From the NCBI RefSeq assembly GCF_017526105.1, contig NZ_CP071839.1, positions 6,734,001-6,798,000 on the forward strand: 64,000 nt of DNA, written 5' to 3'. This DNA is from Streptomyces cyanogenus. GTDB taxonomy: Bacteria; Actinomycetota; Actinomycetes; Streptomycetales; Streptomycetaceae. Below are positions 24,478-32,489 of the stretch, piece by piece. The notes beneath the pieces were generated by a model. It saw only the letters and a program-made list of their open reading frames with translations, was not told the DNA's origin and searched no databases. The position numbers were made by a program, and so were the translations under genes. Each line of letters begins with the position of its first letter. Within the stretch, counting starts at the first letter, position 1.

Positions 24478-27056
24478 TGCTCGGCTCCTTCCGGAAGGTG
24501 GTTCGGCTGGTGGGGCGGGTGCGTGGTGCCGGTGGTGCCGTCCGGGCGGGGGACGCTGCCCGTGTCGGCGTCCCGTCGGGCGCGTTCCACCGCCTGCTCG
24601 AACTCCTCCAGCTCGCTGCGGACGGCCTCCGCGTCCAGCGGCAGCACGGTCTTCGGCACCGCCGGCGCGGCACCGGCGGTGGTGCGCAGCGTGGCCCCGC
24701 GCACCCGGCGGCGCAGGGGGCGTGCGGTGTGTTCGGCGCCGTCCGGGGTCTGTTCCCCGGACGGTGCCGGTGCCTCGGAGTTCTCCGGTGCGCGGCGAGG
24801 GATCCGGCGGGGGAGCGGGCCGCCGTGTTCCGCGCGGATGGGCTGGTTACGGGCAGTACCGTCGGCCGGTGCCTTCTCGTGGGCGGTGCCTGGGGCCGGG
24901 GTAGGGGCGGTGCCCGGTGCCGGCTTGGGGGAGGCGTCCGGGGTCGGCGTGTGGGCCGTGTCCGGTGCCGGTGTGCGGGCAGTGTTCCGTGCCGCCGTGA
25001 GGGCCGGTGCCGGAGCCGACGGTGGTGTGTCCCCTGGCGGTGCCGGGACGGTCGGCCCGGGTGCCGGTGTCGCGGTGGCCGGAGTCACCGGACCCGCGCT
25101 CGGCGTCAGCAGCAGCGAGGCCGGCAGTGTCACCTCCGCCGTCACACCGCCGCCCGGCGTCCGGGTCAGCTCGACCCCGATCTCCCAGCGGCGCGCCAGC
25201 GCACCCACCACGAACAGGCCCAGCACCTTCGTCGGCACCAGGTCCAGGCGTTCGCGACGGATCAGCCGGGCGTTCTCCTCGGCGAGCCGCTCGGCGCTCA
25301 TGCCGAGGCCGTGGTCGGTGACCACCACGTGCGTGCCGTCGGTGCCGGAGCGGACGGTGACCTCGACGGGGCTGCCCTCGGGCGAGAACGACACCGCGTT
25401 CTCCAGGAGTTCGGCCATCATCAGCGTGAGGTCCCCGATGACGTCCGGCTCGACCAGGGCGTCCGACGCGGCGTACAGCCGTACCCGCTGATAGCCCTCG
25501 ATCTGCCCGAGCGCGGCCCGGACCACGGTGGACAGCGCGGTCGGCCCCGCGTCCAGGACGGCCTCGCGGATGCCGGCCAGCAGCATCAGGCTGTCGGCGT
25601 TGCGACGCAGCCGTACGGCGATGTGGTCGATGGAGTACAGCCGCTCCAGCAGCGCCGGGTCGGTCTCCCCGCGCTCCACCGCGTCGATCAGCGCGAGCTG
25701 CCGCGTGGTCAGGTTGCTGACCCTACGGCCGACGTTGCCGAACATCTCGGCGGTGTTGCGGCGGCTGAGCACCTGGCGTTCCAGCAGCGCGGCGGCGGTG
25801 GTCTGCACCTGGTTGAAGGCCGCCGCCAGGTCGCCGATCTCGTCGCGGGCCGTGACCGGCATGTCCCGCAGCCGGGGCGGCCCGTCGTCCTCGGCGTCGT
25901 CGTCGGCCACCCGGGCCAGTTCGCGCCCCGCCACCTCGGCGACCTCCCGCGCCGCGCCGGTGAGCGCCTGCACGGGCCGGACCACCGAGCGGCGCACCAG
26001 CACCGCGAAGGCGAGCCACAGCGCGAACGCGATCAGCGCGCCGCTCAGCAGCAGGCCGGCCCGCCACCGGGCGGAGTCGGCGGCCGCGTCGGCCCGGTCG
26101 GCGATCTGGCCGACCAGCGCCGTGGTGATCTCCAGCCGGGCGGTGGCCTGCCGTGGGTAGGCGGGGTAGTCGGCCAGCGCGTCCTGCACCGCACGCCGCA
26201 GCGCGGCCTGGTCATCCGTCTGCAACCGGCCGACACCTACCTGGAGTTCGGCGTACGCCTCGGCGATCTCGCGCTGGGCCCCGGTGTGTTCGATGCCGGC
26301 GAGTCGCTCGGCCTGCTCCTCGGTGGCGAACCGGCCGAAACGGCCGGCCTGGTTGGCGTAGAGGTCGTAGGCGCCGACCGCGTTGGTGAACTCGATCAGC
26401 GCGTTGGTGTCGCCCGTGGTGGCGGCGAACACGTTGGTCTCGAAGGCGCCGTGGGCGGCGTCCGCGCGCAGCAGGGAGTCCAGCAGGCTGCCGGTGAAGG
26501 TCTCGGAGAGGTCGGTGTTGCGGTCGAGCCCGAGCCCGTCGATCAGGCCCTGGGCGGCGCCCGCGTAGGCCGGGTCGATGTTGTCGGCCGGCAGGTACGA
26601 CTGCTCCACCGAGGTGCGCAGGCTGCTCAGACCCTCGACGCCGCGCAGGGCCTGCGCCTCGCTCCGCGGCAGCCGGTCGCCGAAGGCCTCGCGCACCCTG
26701 GTCGCCTGGGTATCCACCGCGTGCTGGGCCGCCCGGTAGGCGTCCGTCGACGGGTGCGCGTCCCCGGACTCGTAGCGCGTCGAGAGCAGGATGGCCTGCT
26801 GGTGCTCGGCCTCCACCCGGTCCACCAGCCGCGCCACCTGCGCACTGTCCCGCACCAGCCGGGCCGCGGCGGCCGCGCTGGACGACTGCTGCACCAGGTC
26901 GGTGATGAGGTACGCGAGCAGGCCGGCGATGACCGCGAGGGGGATGCCGACGAGCAGGTTGAGCTTGCGCCGGAAGGGCCAGCGGTCGGCGAATGCCCGT
27001 GCCGCTCCCCGGACGGGGGCGTGTCGGTCGGGCGCGTCCACCTCGTTCGTGGACAC
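24474..27056 (-). CDS. cvnA: Conservon sensor histidine-kinase-like protein CvnA
   Basis: 860 aa. TM1 (about 32-53), a large extracellular nitrate/nitrite-sensor-like (NIT) domain, TM2 (about 330-350), HAMP, then an HATPase domain with N-box ELLENAVSFSPEGS and G-box-like TDHGLGMSAERL, and VLGLFVV. No receiver gene is adjacent; conservon sensors lack a normal partner regulator and signal through CvnB/C/D. The last ~250 residues are a Pro/Ala/Thr-rich disordered tail. First gene of the operon and divergent from the transporter binding-protein gene. Confidence 0.93.
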   Translation of the reverse strand: MSTNEVDAPDRHAPVRGAARAFADRWPFRRKLNLLVGIPLAVIAGLLAYLITDLVQQSSSAAAAARLVRDSAQVARLVDRVEAEHQQAILLSTRYESGDAHPSTDAYRAAQHAVDTQATRVREAFGDRLPRSEAQALRGVEGLSSLRTSVEQSYLPADNIDPAYAGAAQGLIDGLGLDRNTDLSETFTGSLLDSLLRADAAHGAFETNVFAATTGDTNALIEFTNAVGAYDLYANQAGRFGRFATEEQAERLAGIEHTGAQREIAEAYAELQVGVGRLQTDDQAALRRAVQDALADYPAYPRQATARLEITTALVGQIADRADAAADSARWRAGLLLSGALIAFALWLAFAVLVRRSVVRPVQALTGAAREVAEVAGRELARVADDDAEDDGPPRLRDMPVTARDEIGDLAAAFNQVQTTAAALLERQVLSRRNTAEMFGNVGRRVSNLTTRQLALIDAVERGETDPALLERLYSIDHIAVRLRRNADSLMLLAGIREAVLDAGPTALSTVVRAALGQIEGYQRVRLYAASDALVEPDVIGDLTLMMAELLENAVSFSPEGSPVEVTVRSGTDGTHVVVTDHGLGMSAERLAEENARLIRRERLDLVPTKVLGLFVVGALARRWEIGVELTRTPGGGVTAEVTLPASLLLTPSAGPVTPATATPAPGPTVPAPPGDTPPSAPAPALTAARNTARTPAPDTAHTPTPDASPKPAPGTAPTPAPGTAHEKAPADGTARNQPIRAEHGGPLPRRIPRRAPENSEAPAPSGEQTPDGAEHTARPLRRRVRGATLRTTAGAAPAVPKTVLPLDAEAVRSELEEFEQAVERARRDADTGSVPRPDGTTGTTHPPHQPNHLPEGAEQ

Positions 27057-27220
27057 CGGGCCTCCTTCGTGGGTGTCTTGTCCGGGAGAGACAGTCGCTC
27101 CCGGATCTCCCGGACGCCGAGGGCCTCGTCGCCCTCGGAACGCCTGTGCTCACGACACCGAAGCGGGCCCCGCACACCGCTGTGGTCGATACCAACTGGG
27201 CCGAGACTACAGTCCGCTTG

Positions 27221-27240
27221 AGGTGACCATCAGCTCACCT
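27221..27240. promoter_or_regulatory. Inverted repeat between cvnA and the binding-protein gene
   Basis: AGGTGA (27221-27226) and TCACCT (27235-27240) with an 8-base spacer. The 301-base region 27057-27357 between the divergent genes has no other gene. The symmetric site is 165 bases from the cvnA start and 118 bases from the binding-protein start, so it could serve either promoter. No regulator identified. Confidence 0.4.
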
Positions 27241-27357
27241 TTCATCAAGAATCCGTTACGAAGAGGGTGCTGTCCGTGGTCAAGCGGTCGCGGATCGAGG
27301 CCAATCGGTGATCTGTGGGCCTTGACTGACCAGGAACCGGCTGGATTGGATCGGCGC

Positions 27358-28314
27358 GTGACTTACACGACCCACATCAGCAGGTCCATCCGGAGGAACC
27401 GAGGCGCGGCGGTGGTCGCCCTGGCGGCGGCGACGGCTCTGCTGGCGGGCTGTTCCTCCAAGGGCAACGCCGACAACCCCCTCACGGAGAACAAGGCGAG
27501 CGGCGACAGCGTCGTCGTCGGATCCAACAACTTCCCCGAGAGCACGCTGCTCGCCGACATCTACGGCGAGGCTCTCAAGGCCAAGGGGATCAAGGTCACC
27601 TACAAGCCGAACATCGGCAGCCGCGAGACCACCTACGGACTGATCAAGAACGGTTCCATCTCGGTCCTGCCCGAGTACAACGGCGCACTGCTGGCCTACC
27701 TCGACCCGAAGGCCACCCCGAAGACCCTCGGTCAGACCACGGACGCCGTCAACGCCAAGCTGGACTCCAAGCTCACACTGCTCAACCCGTCGGCGGCGGA
27801 GAACAAGGACTCGGTCACGGTCAACGCGGCCACCGCGAAGAAGTACCACCTCACCGAGAACTCGACCATCGCCGACCTGAAGGACGTCGCCAAGGATCTG
27901 GTCATCGGCGCCTCGCCGGAGTTCCAGACCCGGCAGCAGGGCCTGGTGGGCCTGAAGTCCGTCTACGGACTGGAGTTCAAGTCCTTCAAGGCGCTGGACG
28001 CGGGTGGTCCGCTGACGCTGGCGGCGCTGAAGAAGGACGCCGTCCAGGCCGCGGACATCTTCACCACCGACGCGAACATCTCCAAGGAGAAGTTCGTCGT
28101 CCTGCAGGACCCGAAGAACCTCTTCGGGTTCGAGAACGTGCAGCCGCTCGTCCACAAGAGCGCGCTGTCCCAGAAGGGCGTCGACACCCTCGACGCGGTC
28201 TCCGCCAAGCTCGACACCGCGACCCTGCTGAAGCTGGACATCCAGGTGCAGATGGAGAACAAGGACCCGCTGGACGTGGCCAAGGCCTGGCTGAAGTCCG
28301 CCGGTCTCGCCTGA
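27358..28314 (+). CDS. Osmoprotectant ABC transporter substrate-binding lipoprotein
   Basis: 318 aa from GTG 27358. Lipoprotein signal with lipobox LLAGC (Cys32). The OpuAC/ProX fold shows SVVVGSNNFPESTLLADIYGEAL, GSISVLPEYNGALLAYLD and DIFTTDANISKEKFVVLQDPKNLFGFENVQPLV, typical of quaternary-amine binding. It should serve the ATPase/permeases at 20530-22975, from which the conservon separates it. An excellent 12-bp terminator hairpin follows. Confidence 0.93.
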   Translation: MTYTTHISRSIRRNRGAAVVALAAATALLAGCSSKGNADNPLTENKASGDSVVVGSNNFPESTLLADIYGEALKAKGIKVTYKPNIGSRETTYGLIKNGSISVLPEYNGALLAYLDPKATPKTLGQTTDAVNAKLDSKLTLLNPSAAENKDSVTVNAATAKKYHLTENSTIADLKDVAKDLVIGASPEFQTRQQGLVGLKSVYGLEFKSFKALDAGGPLTLAALKKDAVQAADIFTTDANISKEKFVVLQDPKNLFGFENVQPLVHKSALSQKGVDTLDAVSAKLDTATLLKLDIQVQMENKDPLDVAKAWLKSAGLA

Positions 28315-28371
28315 CGCCCACCACTCGAACGACCCGCTGGAACGACCGGTACGACCGCGGGCCTAACAGGC

Positions 28372-28401
28372 GCGGGTGCCCCCGGACTCGGGGGCACCCG
28401 C
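28372..28401 (+). terminator. Strong intrinsic terminator of the binding-protein gene
   Basis: Perfect 12-base arms, GCGGGTGCCCCC (28372-28383) and GGGGGCACCCGC (28390-28401), with a 6-base loop. It lies 58 bases after the stop. The rest of 28402-28636 to the DUF6114 gene holds nothing I recognise. Confidence 0.85.
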
Positions 28402-28636
28402 CCCGCGTCCCGCTCGACGGCCGGGCCTCGCCCTGCCCGCCCCGGTCCGGCTCGCCGACGCCGGGGCCGCCGCCCGGCTGGCCACCGTCGGCGAGAACAC
28501 CCTGGCCCACGCCCCCTCCTGGCCTCTTGGACCGCTCTCCCGCCCACCCCCTCTCCGCTCAGTCCTCCTCTCCCTCGAAGAAGTCCCCGATCTCGTCCAC
28601 GACTTCCGACCCCCGTCCATACCCAGGCAGCCCCCC

Positions 28637-29089
28637 TCAGACCGCCCCCTCCGCCCCCTCCGAAGTCAGGGAGCGGGTGCCGGTGCGTGTCTGCTTGCGG
28701 CGCTTGCGGCGGCTGATGCGCGGCTCCTGGTCGGGGAGCCAGCCGAAGGTGAGGCAGCTGCCGGTGGCGCCGAGGAGCAGACCGATGAAGAAGCCGCCCA
28801 GATTGGAGGTGAGCCAGGTGCCCAGGGAGAGCAGAATGCCGGTGATGGAGTAGAAGAGCCGCTGGGCGGGGTTGAAGAGGATCAGCAGGCCCAGCAGCAC
28901 CATGAGGCCCGGCAGCAGATAGCCGGCCAGGCCCTGCATGCCGATGTGCAGCACGACCTTCAGCGAGGCCTTCTCGGTGAGCAGGATCTCGCCGCCGCCG
29001 AGGGCGAGCAGCAACCCGCCCCAGAACGGCCGGCGGGCCCGCCATCCGCGGAAGGCGAGCCTCGGTCCCCGGCGTGGACGGTCCGGCAC
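28637..29089 (-). CDS. DUF6114 membrane protein
   Basis: 150 aa from GTG 29089, six bases after the stop of the DUF6230 gene. Four hydrophobic segments (PFWGGLLLALGGGEILL, IGMQGLAGYLLPGLMVLLGLLILF, FYSITGILLSLGTWLTS, GGFFIGLLLGATGSCLTFGWL) and a basic Arg/Lys-rich C-terminal tail. Such DUF6230/DUF6114 pairs recur in Streptomyces and have no known function. The two are probably one operon. Confidence 0.8.
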   Translation of the reverse strand: MPDRPRRGPRLAFRGWRARRPFWGGLLLALGGGEILLTEKASLKVVLHIGMQGLAGYLLPGLMVLLGLLILFNPAQRLFYSITGILLSLGTWLTSNLGGFFIGLLLGATGSCLTFGWLPDQEPRISRRKRRKQTRTGTRSLTSEGAEGAV

Positions 29090-29094
29090 GGTGA

Positions 29095-29805
29095 TCAGCA
29101 ACCCGAGTCGCCGAAGCGGAGCTTGAGACCCGGCAGCTTGAACACACCGGCCGTGGTCGCGTAGTTGGTCTGCCGCAGGTTGGCGATCCGCACGGTGTCG
29201 GCCTGCTGACTGAAGACGCCGATCGGACCCTTCACGCCCGCCTTGGTCAGCGTGCTGGCGTCGTTGCCGATCTCGATGTTGTTGAACGCCGCGTCGCCCG
29301 ACAGTTCGGTGGAGTCGGTGGTCAGGTCGGTCGCGCTGACCTTCTCCGCCCCGCTGCCCGCGGTGATCAGCAGGTTCGTGCCGCCGAGGTCGACGCTCTG
29401 GCACAGCCTGGTGAGCGTGGCGTGCTTGATCGCGGAGGTGACGATGAGCACCTGGCCGCCGGTGTCCCCGGCGTTCGGGCTGCCCTCCGCCATGTTGTCG
29501 AGTCCGCCGAACTGCTCGAACCCGGTGCCGTTCAGTTCTGTGGCGGTGACCGTGAACGGCATTCCGGAGATGGCGAACTGCACACCCAGCGCGCCCTGCG
29601 AGGTGAGGACCGCGAGGCCGGCGGCGACCAGGGTGGCGGGTACCGCCATCACCGCGGCCCGGCGGGCCCGGACGCGTCCCCGTCTCTCGCTGCCGGAGCC
29701 GGTGCCTGCGGTGTCGGGGGTTTCGGAGGGGGCGTCGCTTCCAGGGATCTCGGGGGTGTTGCGGGCGGACGGGAGGTCCGGGGACGAGGCCATGTCTGCT
29801 CCCAT
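29095..29805 (-). CDS. DUF6230 membrane-anchored exported protein
   Basis: 236 aa. Basic N-terminal segment with a long cytosolic region (1-40), one membrane helix (MAVPATLVAAGLAVLTSQGA), then an exported domain (LGVQFAISGMPFTVTATELNGTGFEQFGG...VLIVTSAIKHATLTRLCQSVDLGGTNLLITAG). Matches the DUF6230 family as I recall it; function unknown. The GTTAC-rich inverted repeat at 29911-29951 lies upstream and may regulate the pair. Confidence 0.8.
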   Translation of the reverse strand: MGADMASSPDLPSARNTPEIPGSDAPSETPDTAGTGSGSERRGRVRARRAAVMAVPATLVAAGLAVLTSQGALGVQFAISGMPFTVTATELNGTGFEQFGGLDNMAEGSPNAGDTGGQVLIVTSAIKHATLTRLCQSVDLGGTNLLITAGSGAEKVSATDLTTDSTELSGDAAFNNIEIGNDASTLTKAGVKGPIGVFSQQADTVRIANLRQTNYATTAGVFKLPGLKLRFGDSGC

Positions 29806-29910
29806 GCATGGATCAATGCGGGTTGGGCTTCAGCGGCGCGGTGTCCTGGCGCGGACAGCGGATGCCGCGTACGCCTCCTCGCAACTCCCGGCGGGTGCAA
29901 GGGCTTTCTC

Positions 29911-29951
29911 GTTACGCGGCGGTAGCCTTCGAGGAAGTTACCGCCGGTTAC
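29911..29951. promoter_or_regulatory. GTTAC-containing operator-like region upstream of DUF6230
   Basis: Three GTTAC words (29911, 29937, 29947) and a perfect 7-base inverted repeat, GGCGGTA (29918-29924) and TACCGCC (29939-29945). Located 106-146 bases upstream of the DUF6230 start. Regulator unknown. Confidence 0.35.
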
Positions 29952-30035
29952 TTTAAGGGGTCAAGGGAGTTGTGAAAAAAGGGTGTCGGATGTGCGCGGG
30001 CCCGTACCCGCCTGCTACAACTCCCCTTCCGGACC

Positions 30036-30065
30036 TTGACGTTGGCGGTTGACCAGGTCTACAAC
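30036..30065 (+). promoter_or_regulatory. Candidate sigma-70 promoter
   Basis: TTGACG (30036-30041), 18-base gap, TACAAC (30060-30065). It would read toward the secreted protein gene at 30436, but leaves a ~365-base leader. The rest of 29806-30435 holds no gene I can support; the in-frame extension upstream of 30436 is Pro/Arg-rich and not protein-like. Confidence 0.3.
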
Positions 30066-30435
30066 TTCCCCTGTTTCCACGGATCCGTGGCGCCGGATCC
30101 AGCAGGCGGCACCCGCCGCGTCCCCGGCGTGGCCCTCGCCGCGCCCCCGCGGTACCGGCCGCGTTCCCGGCCCGGTCACGGCAAGCGCTCCACCTCACAC
30201 AGCGGCACCGGCACGTCGTTCCCTCTTTCTCACCGTGCCCGGCCGCTCCCTTGTCCGGCCCGGCCGGAGGCCTTCCCCCGAGGCCTTCGGCCGGTGTCCG
30301 GTGTGCCGCCGTCGCGGGACCGCCGCGTACGGAGAAGGCGCCACGGCCCCGCGCCGGCGGCATCCCCCGCACCACCCGCCACCCGCCACCCGCCACCTCA
30401 TCTGTCCCCCCCCACATCGGAAGAGAGGCACCCGC

Positions 30436-31086
30436 ATGCGTACGCGCTCCCTCCTCGCCCTCGCCGGCACCGCCACGGCGCTCGCCCTCACCTGGGCCAC
30501 CCCGGCCTCCGCCGCCGACACGGTCCTGACCACCGGCAGTGCCGGCGGCACCGCGGCCGCCGTCGGCGACACCCTGACCGCGCCCCTGGCCTCCGGTACC
30601 TCCGCCACCTTCTACTCCAGCCCGACCGGCACCAGTGGCGTGAAGTGCACGGGATCCCAGTTCACGGCCCAGGTCACCGGCAACCCGGCCGCGCCCGGTA
30701 CGGCCACCGAGTCCGTCACCGCGCACACCTTCGACAACAGCACCTGTTCCAGCAACGTCCCCGGTGTCCTCGGTGTCAACGGGATCACCATCAACAACCT
30801 GCCGTACTCCGCGACGATCACCTCGGCCGGCACCCTCACCGTCTCGCCGCCGAGCGGCTCCTTCATCCAGGCCACCGTCCAGCTGCGCACTCTGCTGGGC
30901 ACCGTCACCTGCGTCTACCAGGCGCCCAGCCTGACCGGCAAGGCCGACAACGCCGACAGCAGCATCACCTTCACGAACCAGCAGTTCACCAAGAGCTCCG
31001 GCTCGTCGCTGTGCTTCGCCAACGGCTACTTCACGGCCAAGTACGCGCCCGTCACCGACGCCGGTGCCCGGGTCTACGTCAACTGA
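30436..31086 (+). CDS. Secreted protein of unknown function
   Basis: 216 aa. Signal peptide 1-26 (ends ATPASA/AD). The mature protein is Thr/Ser/Gly-rich, with Cys residues in GVKCTG, STCSSN, TVTCVYQ and SLCFANG, probably two disulfides. I recall related Streptomyces proteins labelled only as secreted or Tat-signal proteins. ATG start with GAAGAGAGG 8 bases before. An inverted repeat shared with the convergent LPMO gene follows. Confidence 0.85.
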   Translation: MRTRSLLALAGTATALALTWATPASAADTVLTTGSAGGTAAAVGDTLTAPLASGTSATFYSSPTGTSGVKCTGSQFTAQVTGNPAAPGTATESVTAHTFDNSTCSSNVPGVLGVNGITINNLPYSATITSAGTLTVSPPSGSFIQATVQLRTLLGTVTCVYQAPSLTGKADNADSSITFTNQQFTKSSGSSLCFANGYFTAKYAPVTDAGARVYVN

Positions 31087-31089
31087 CCG

Positions 31090-31104
31090 ACCGGAGGGTC
31101 CGGT
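31090..31104. terminator. Short bidirectional hairpin between convergent genes
   Basis: ACCGGA and TCCGGT (6-base arms, 3-base loop) lie exactly between the stop of the secreted protein and the stop of the LPMO gene (31105). Small for a terminator, so modest confidence. Confidence 0.4.
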
Positions 31105-32055
31105 TCAGCGTCGTCGCGGACGCCGTAGCCGGAGAACCAGGGCGGCGCCACCGGTGAGCAGCAGCACCGCGGTGGCGCCGCCCGCCAGCAGCGGCGCCGA
31201 GGGTCCCGAACCGCCGTGCGTGGCCTGAGCAACAGGGGTCCCGTGGACGGTGGCACGCTCGGCCCGCCCCTCGCTCCCGCGCACACCGGGAGTCGAACTC
31301 GCCGCCGGGGAACCCTGCGCAGGCGACGCCTGTGCGGTCGGCGAACCCGTTGCCGATGCCTGTGCGGGTGCCGAAGACGCCGCTCCCGTGGGCCGCTTGG
31401 CCCCGGCGGCTTTCCCGCGCTCCGGGAACACCACGTCGGAACACGAGTAGTACGTGTCCGGCGTACTGCTGTTCTGCCAGATCGTGTAGAGCACCTGGCG
31501 TCCCGTCCGGTCGGCCGGCAGCGTGGCGCTCATCCGGTACGCCCCGTCGCGCAGCGGCGGGTCCGTGATCTGGGCGAAGGGCCGCTCCGGCAGGTCCGAC
31601 CAGGTCAGCGGTTTCGTGGGGTCGTACCCCTGCTTGGTCAGGTACAGCCTGAACGTGCCCTCGTGCGCGATCGTCGACGCATAGGTCAGCGTCAGCCGGC
31701 CACCCGGACTCAGCCGCGTCGCCGGCCAGTCCCGCCGCGCCAGGTCCAGGCCGCGGTACGCCGGCAGGTTCCCGCTGCACAGTCTGCCGTCCGGGATCAC
31801 CTTCCGGTCGCGACCTGCCACCCCCGCCACCCGCAGGTTGTCCCACGCGGTGAACGGAGAGCCGTTCGCCGCGATCGCGGCCCGGCAGGCCGCCGTCCGG
31901 GCGGCGCCGCCCTCGGGCGAGCAGGCGTAGACCCGGCTGACCGGGTCCGTCGGGGCTCCGTGCGCCCGGGCGGGCCCCGCCGCCCACGGCAGCAGCAGCA
32001 ACGGTGCCGCCGCAGCGGCCACCCTGACGCTCAGGCGGGCGGTCATCCGAGTCAT
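31105..32055 (-). CDS. AA10 lytic polysaccharide monooxygenase with C-terminal membrane anchor
   Basis: 316 aa. Signal peptide with cleavage predicted before H32 (ARA/HGAPTDPVS), which becomes the N-terminal copper histidine; the second copper His is H131 in TIAHEGTFRLYLT. Cys and aromatic residues of the AA10 core follow (CSDVVF near 225). It oxidatively cuts chitin or cellulose. After the domain come ~60 residues of Ala/Ser/Pro/Thr-rich linker, a hydrophobic helix (APLLAGGATAVLLLTGGAALVL) and RLRRPRRR, so it is probably held at the membrane rather than released. The start ATG 32055 has GAGGAGAC upstream. Confidence 0.85.
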   Translation of the reverse strand: MTRMTARLSVRVAAAAAPLLLLPWAAGPARAHGAPTDPVSRVYACSPEGGAARTAACRAAIAANGSPFTAWDNLRVAGVAGRDRKVIPDGRLCSGNLPAYRGLDLARRDWPATRLSPGGRLTLTYASTIAHEGTFRLYLTKQGYDPTKPLTWSDLPERPFAQITDPPLRDGAYRMSATLPADRTGRQVLYTIWQNSSTPDTYYSCSDVVFPERGKAAGAKRPTGAASSAPAQASATGSPTAQASPAQGSPAASSTPGVRGSEGRAERATVHGTPVAQATHGGSGPSAPLLAGGATAVLLLTGGAALVLRLRRPRRR

Positions 32056-32443
32056 CCGGGACGTCTCCTCGGCGGGCGCGGGAACAGGGTCTGCGGCGTC
32101 CAGTACGGCGCGGGCGTCCGACGCGTTCAGTCCGATCGGCGCGCCCGTGCGCGGGGGGCGTGAAAGCACCGACCGGTTCGGCTGTTTTGCGCCTGCTTCC
32201 ACGTGCCGTTGAGGAGCCGGCCGTCCGCCTCGTATCGTGGCGATCATGGGCGCGGCAGTCGTCGTGCCCCGGCTGCCGGGCGCCCGCCCGTGACGAAGGG
32301 GGAATCCGATGTGGGCTCGCCCGTTTCGCCTGGCGCCGAGCGTGCAGCCGGTGCCGGGCGGGCCGGTGACACGTGTCGCAGTGCGCGTGACACACCGGAC
32401 TCCCGTCGCCGTTGGGTGAGTTATCGTATCCAAGGGGTTAAAA
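32056..32443. other. Intergenic region without a recognised gene
   Basis: About 390 bases between the divergent LPMO and cprB genes. Several openings exist but have composition of shadow frames. The cprB-proximal end (32400-32489) turns AT-rich and holds the operator-like sequence. Confidence 0.6.
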
Positions 32444-32466
32444 ACAAACCGCATGTCCTGTTCGTT
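32444..32466. promoter_or_regulatory. ARE-like autoregulatory operator of cprB
   Basis: Imperfect palindrome ACAAACCGCATGTCCTGTTC plus GTT: 14 of the 22 positions centred here are symmetric. It resembles the AACAAACCG...CGGTTTGTT type of box bound by ArpA/ScbR-class repressors. It starts 46 bases upstream of the cprB ATG, overlapping the likely promoter, so autoregulation is expected. Confidence 0.55.
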
Positions 32467-32489
32467 AGAGGTGCGAGGAGGGGTCGAGG

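Noticed and set aside
30049..30435. N-terminal extension of the secreted protein at 30436
   Set aside because: The upstream part is Pro/Arg/Thr low-complexity and would bury the signal peptide; the ATG at 30436 has its own ribosome-binding site.
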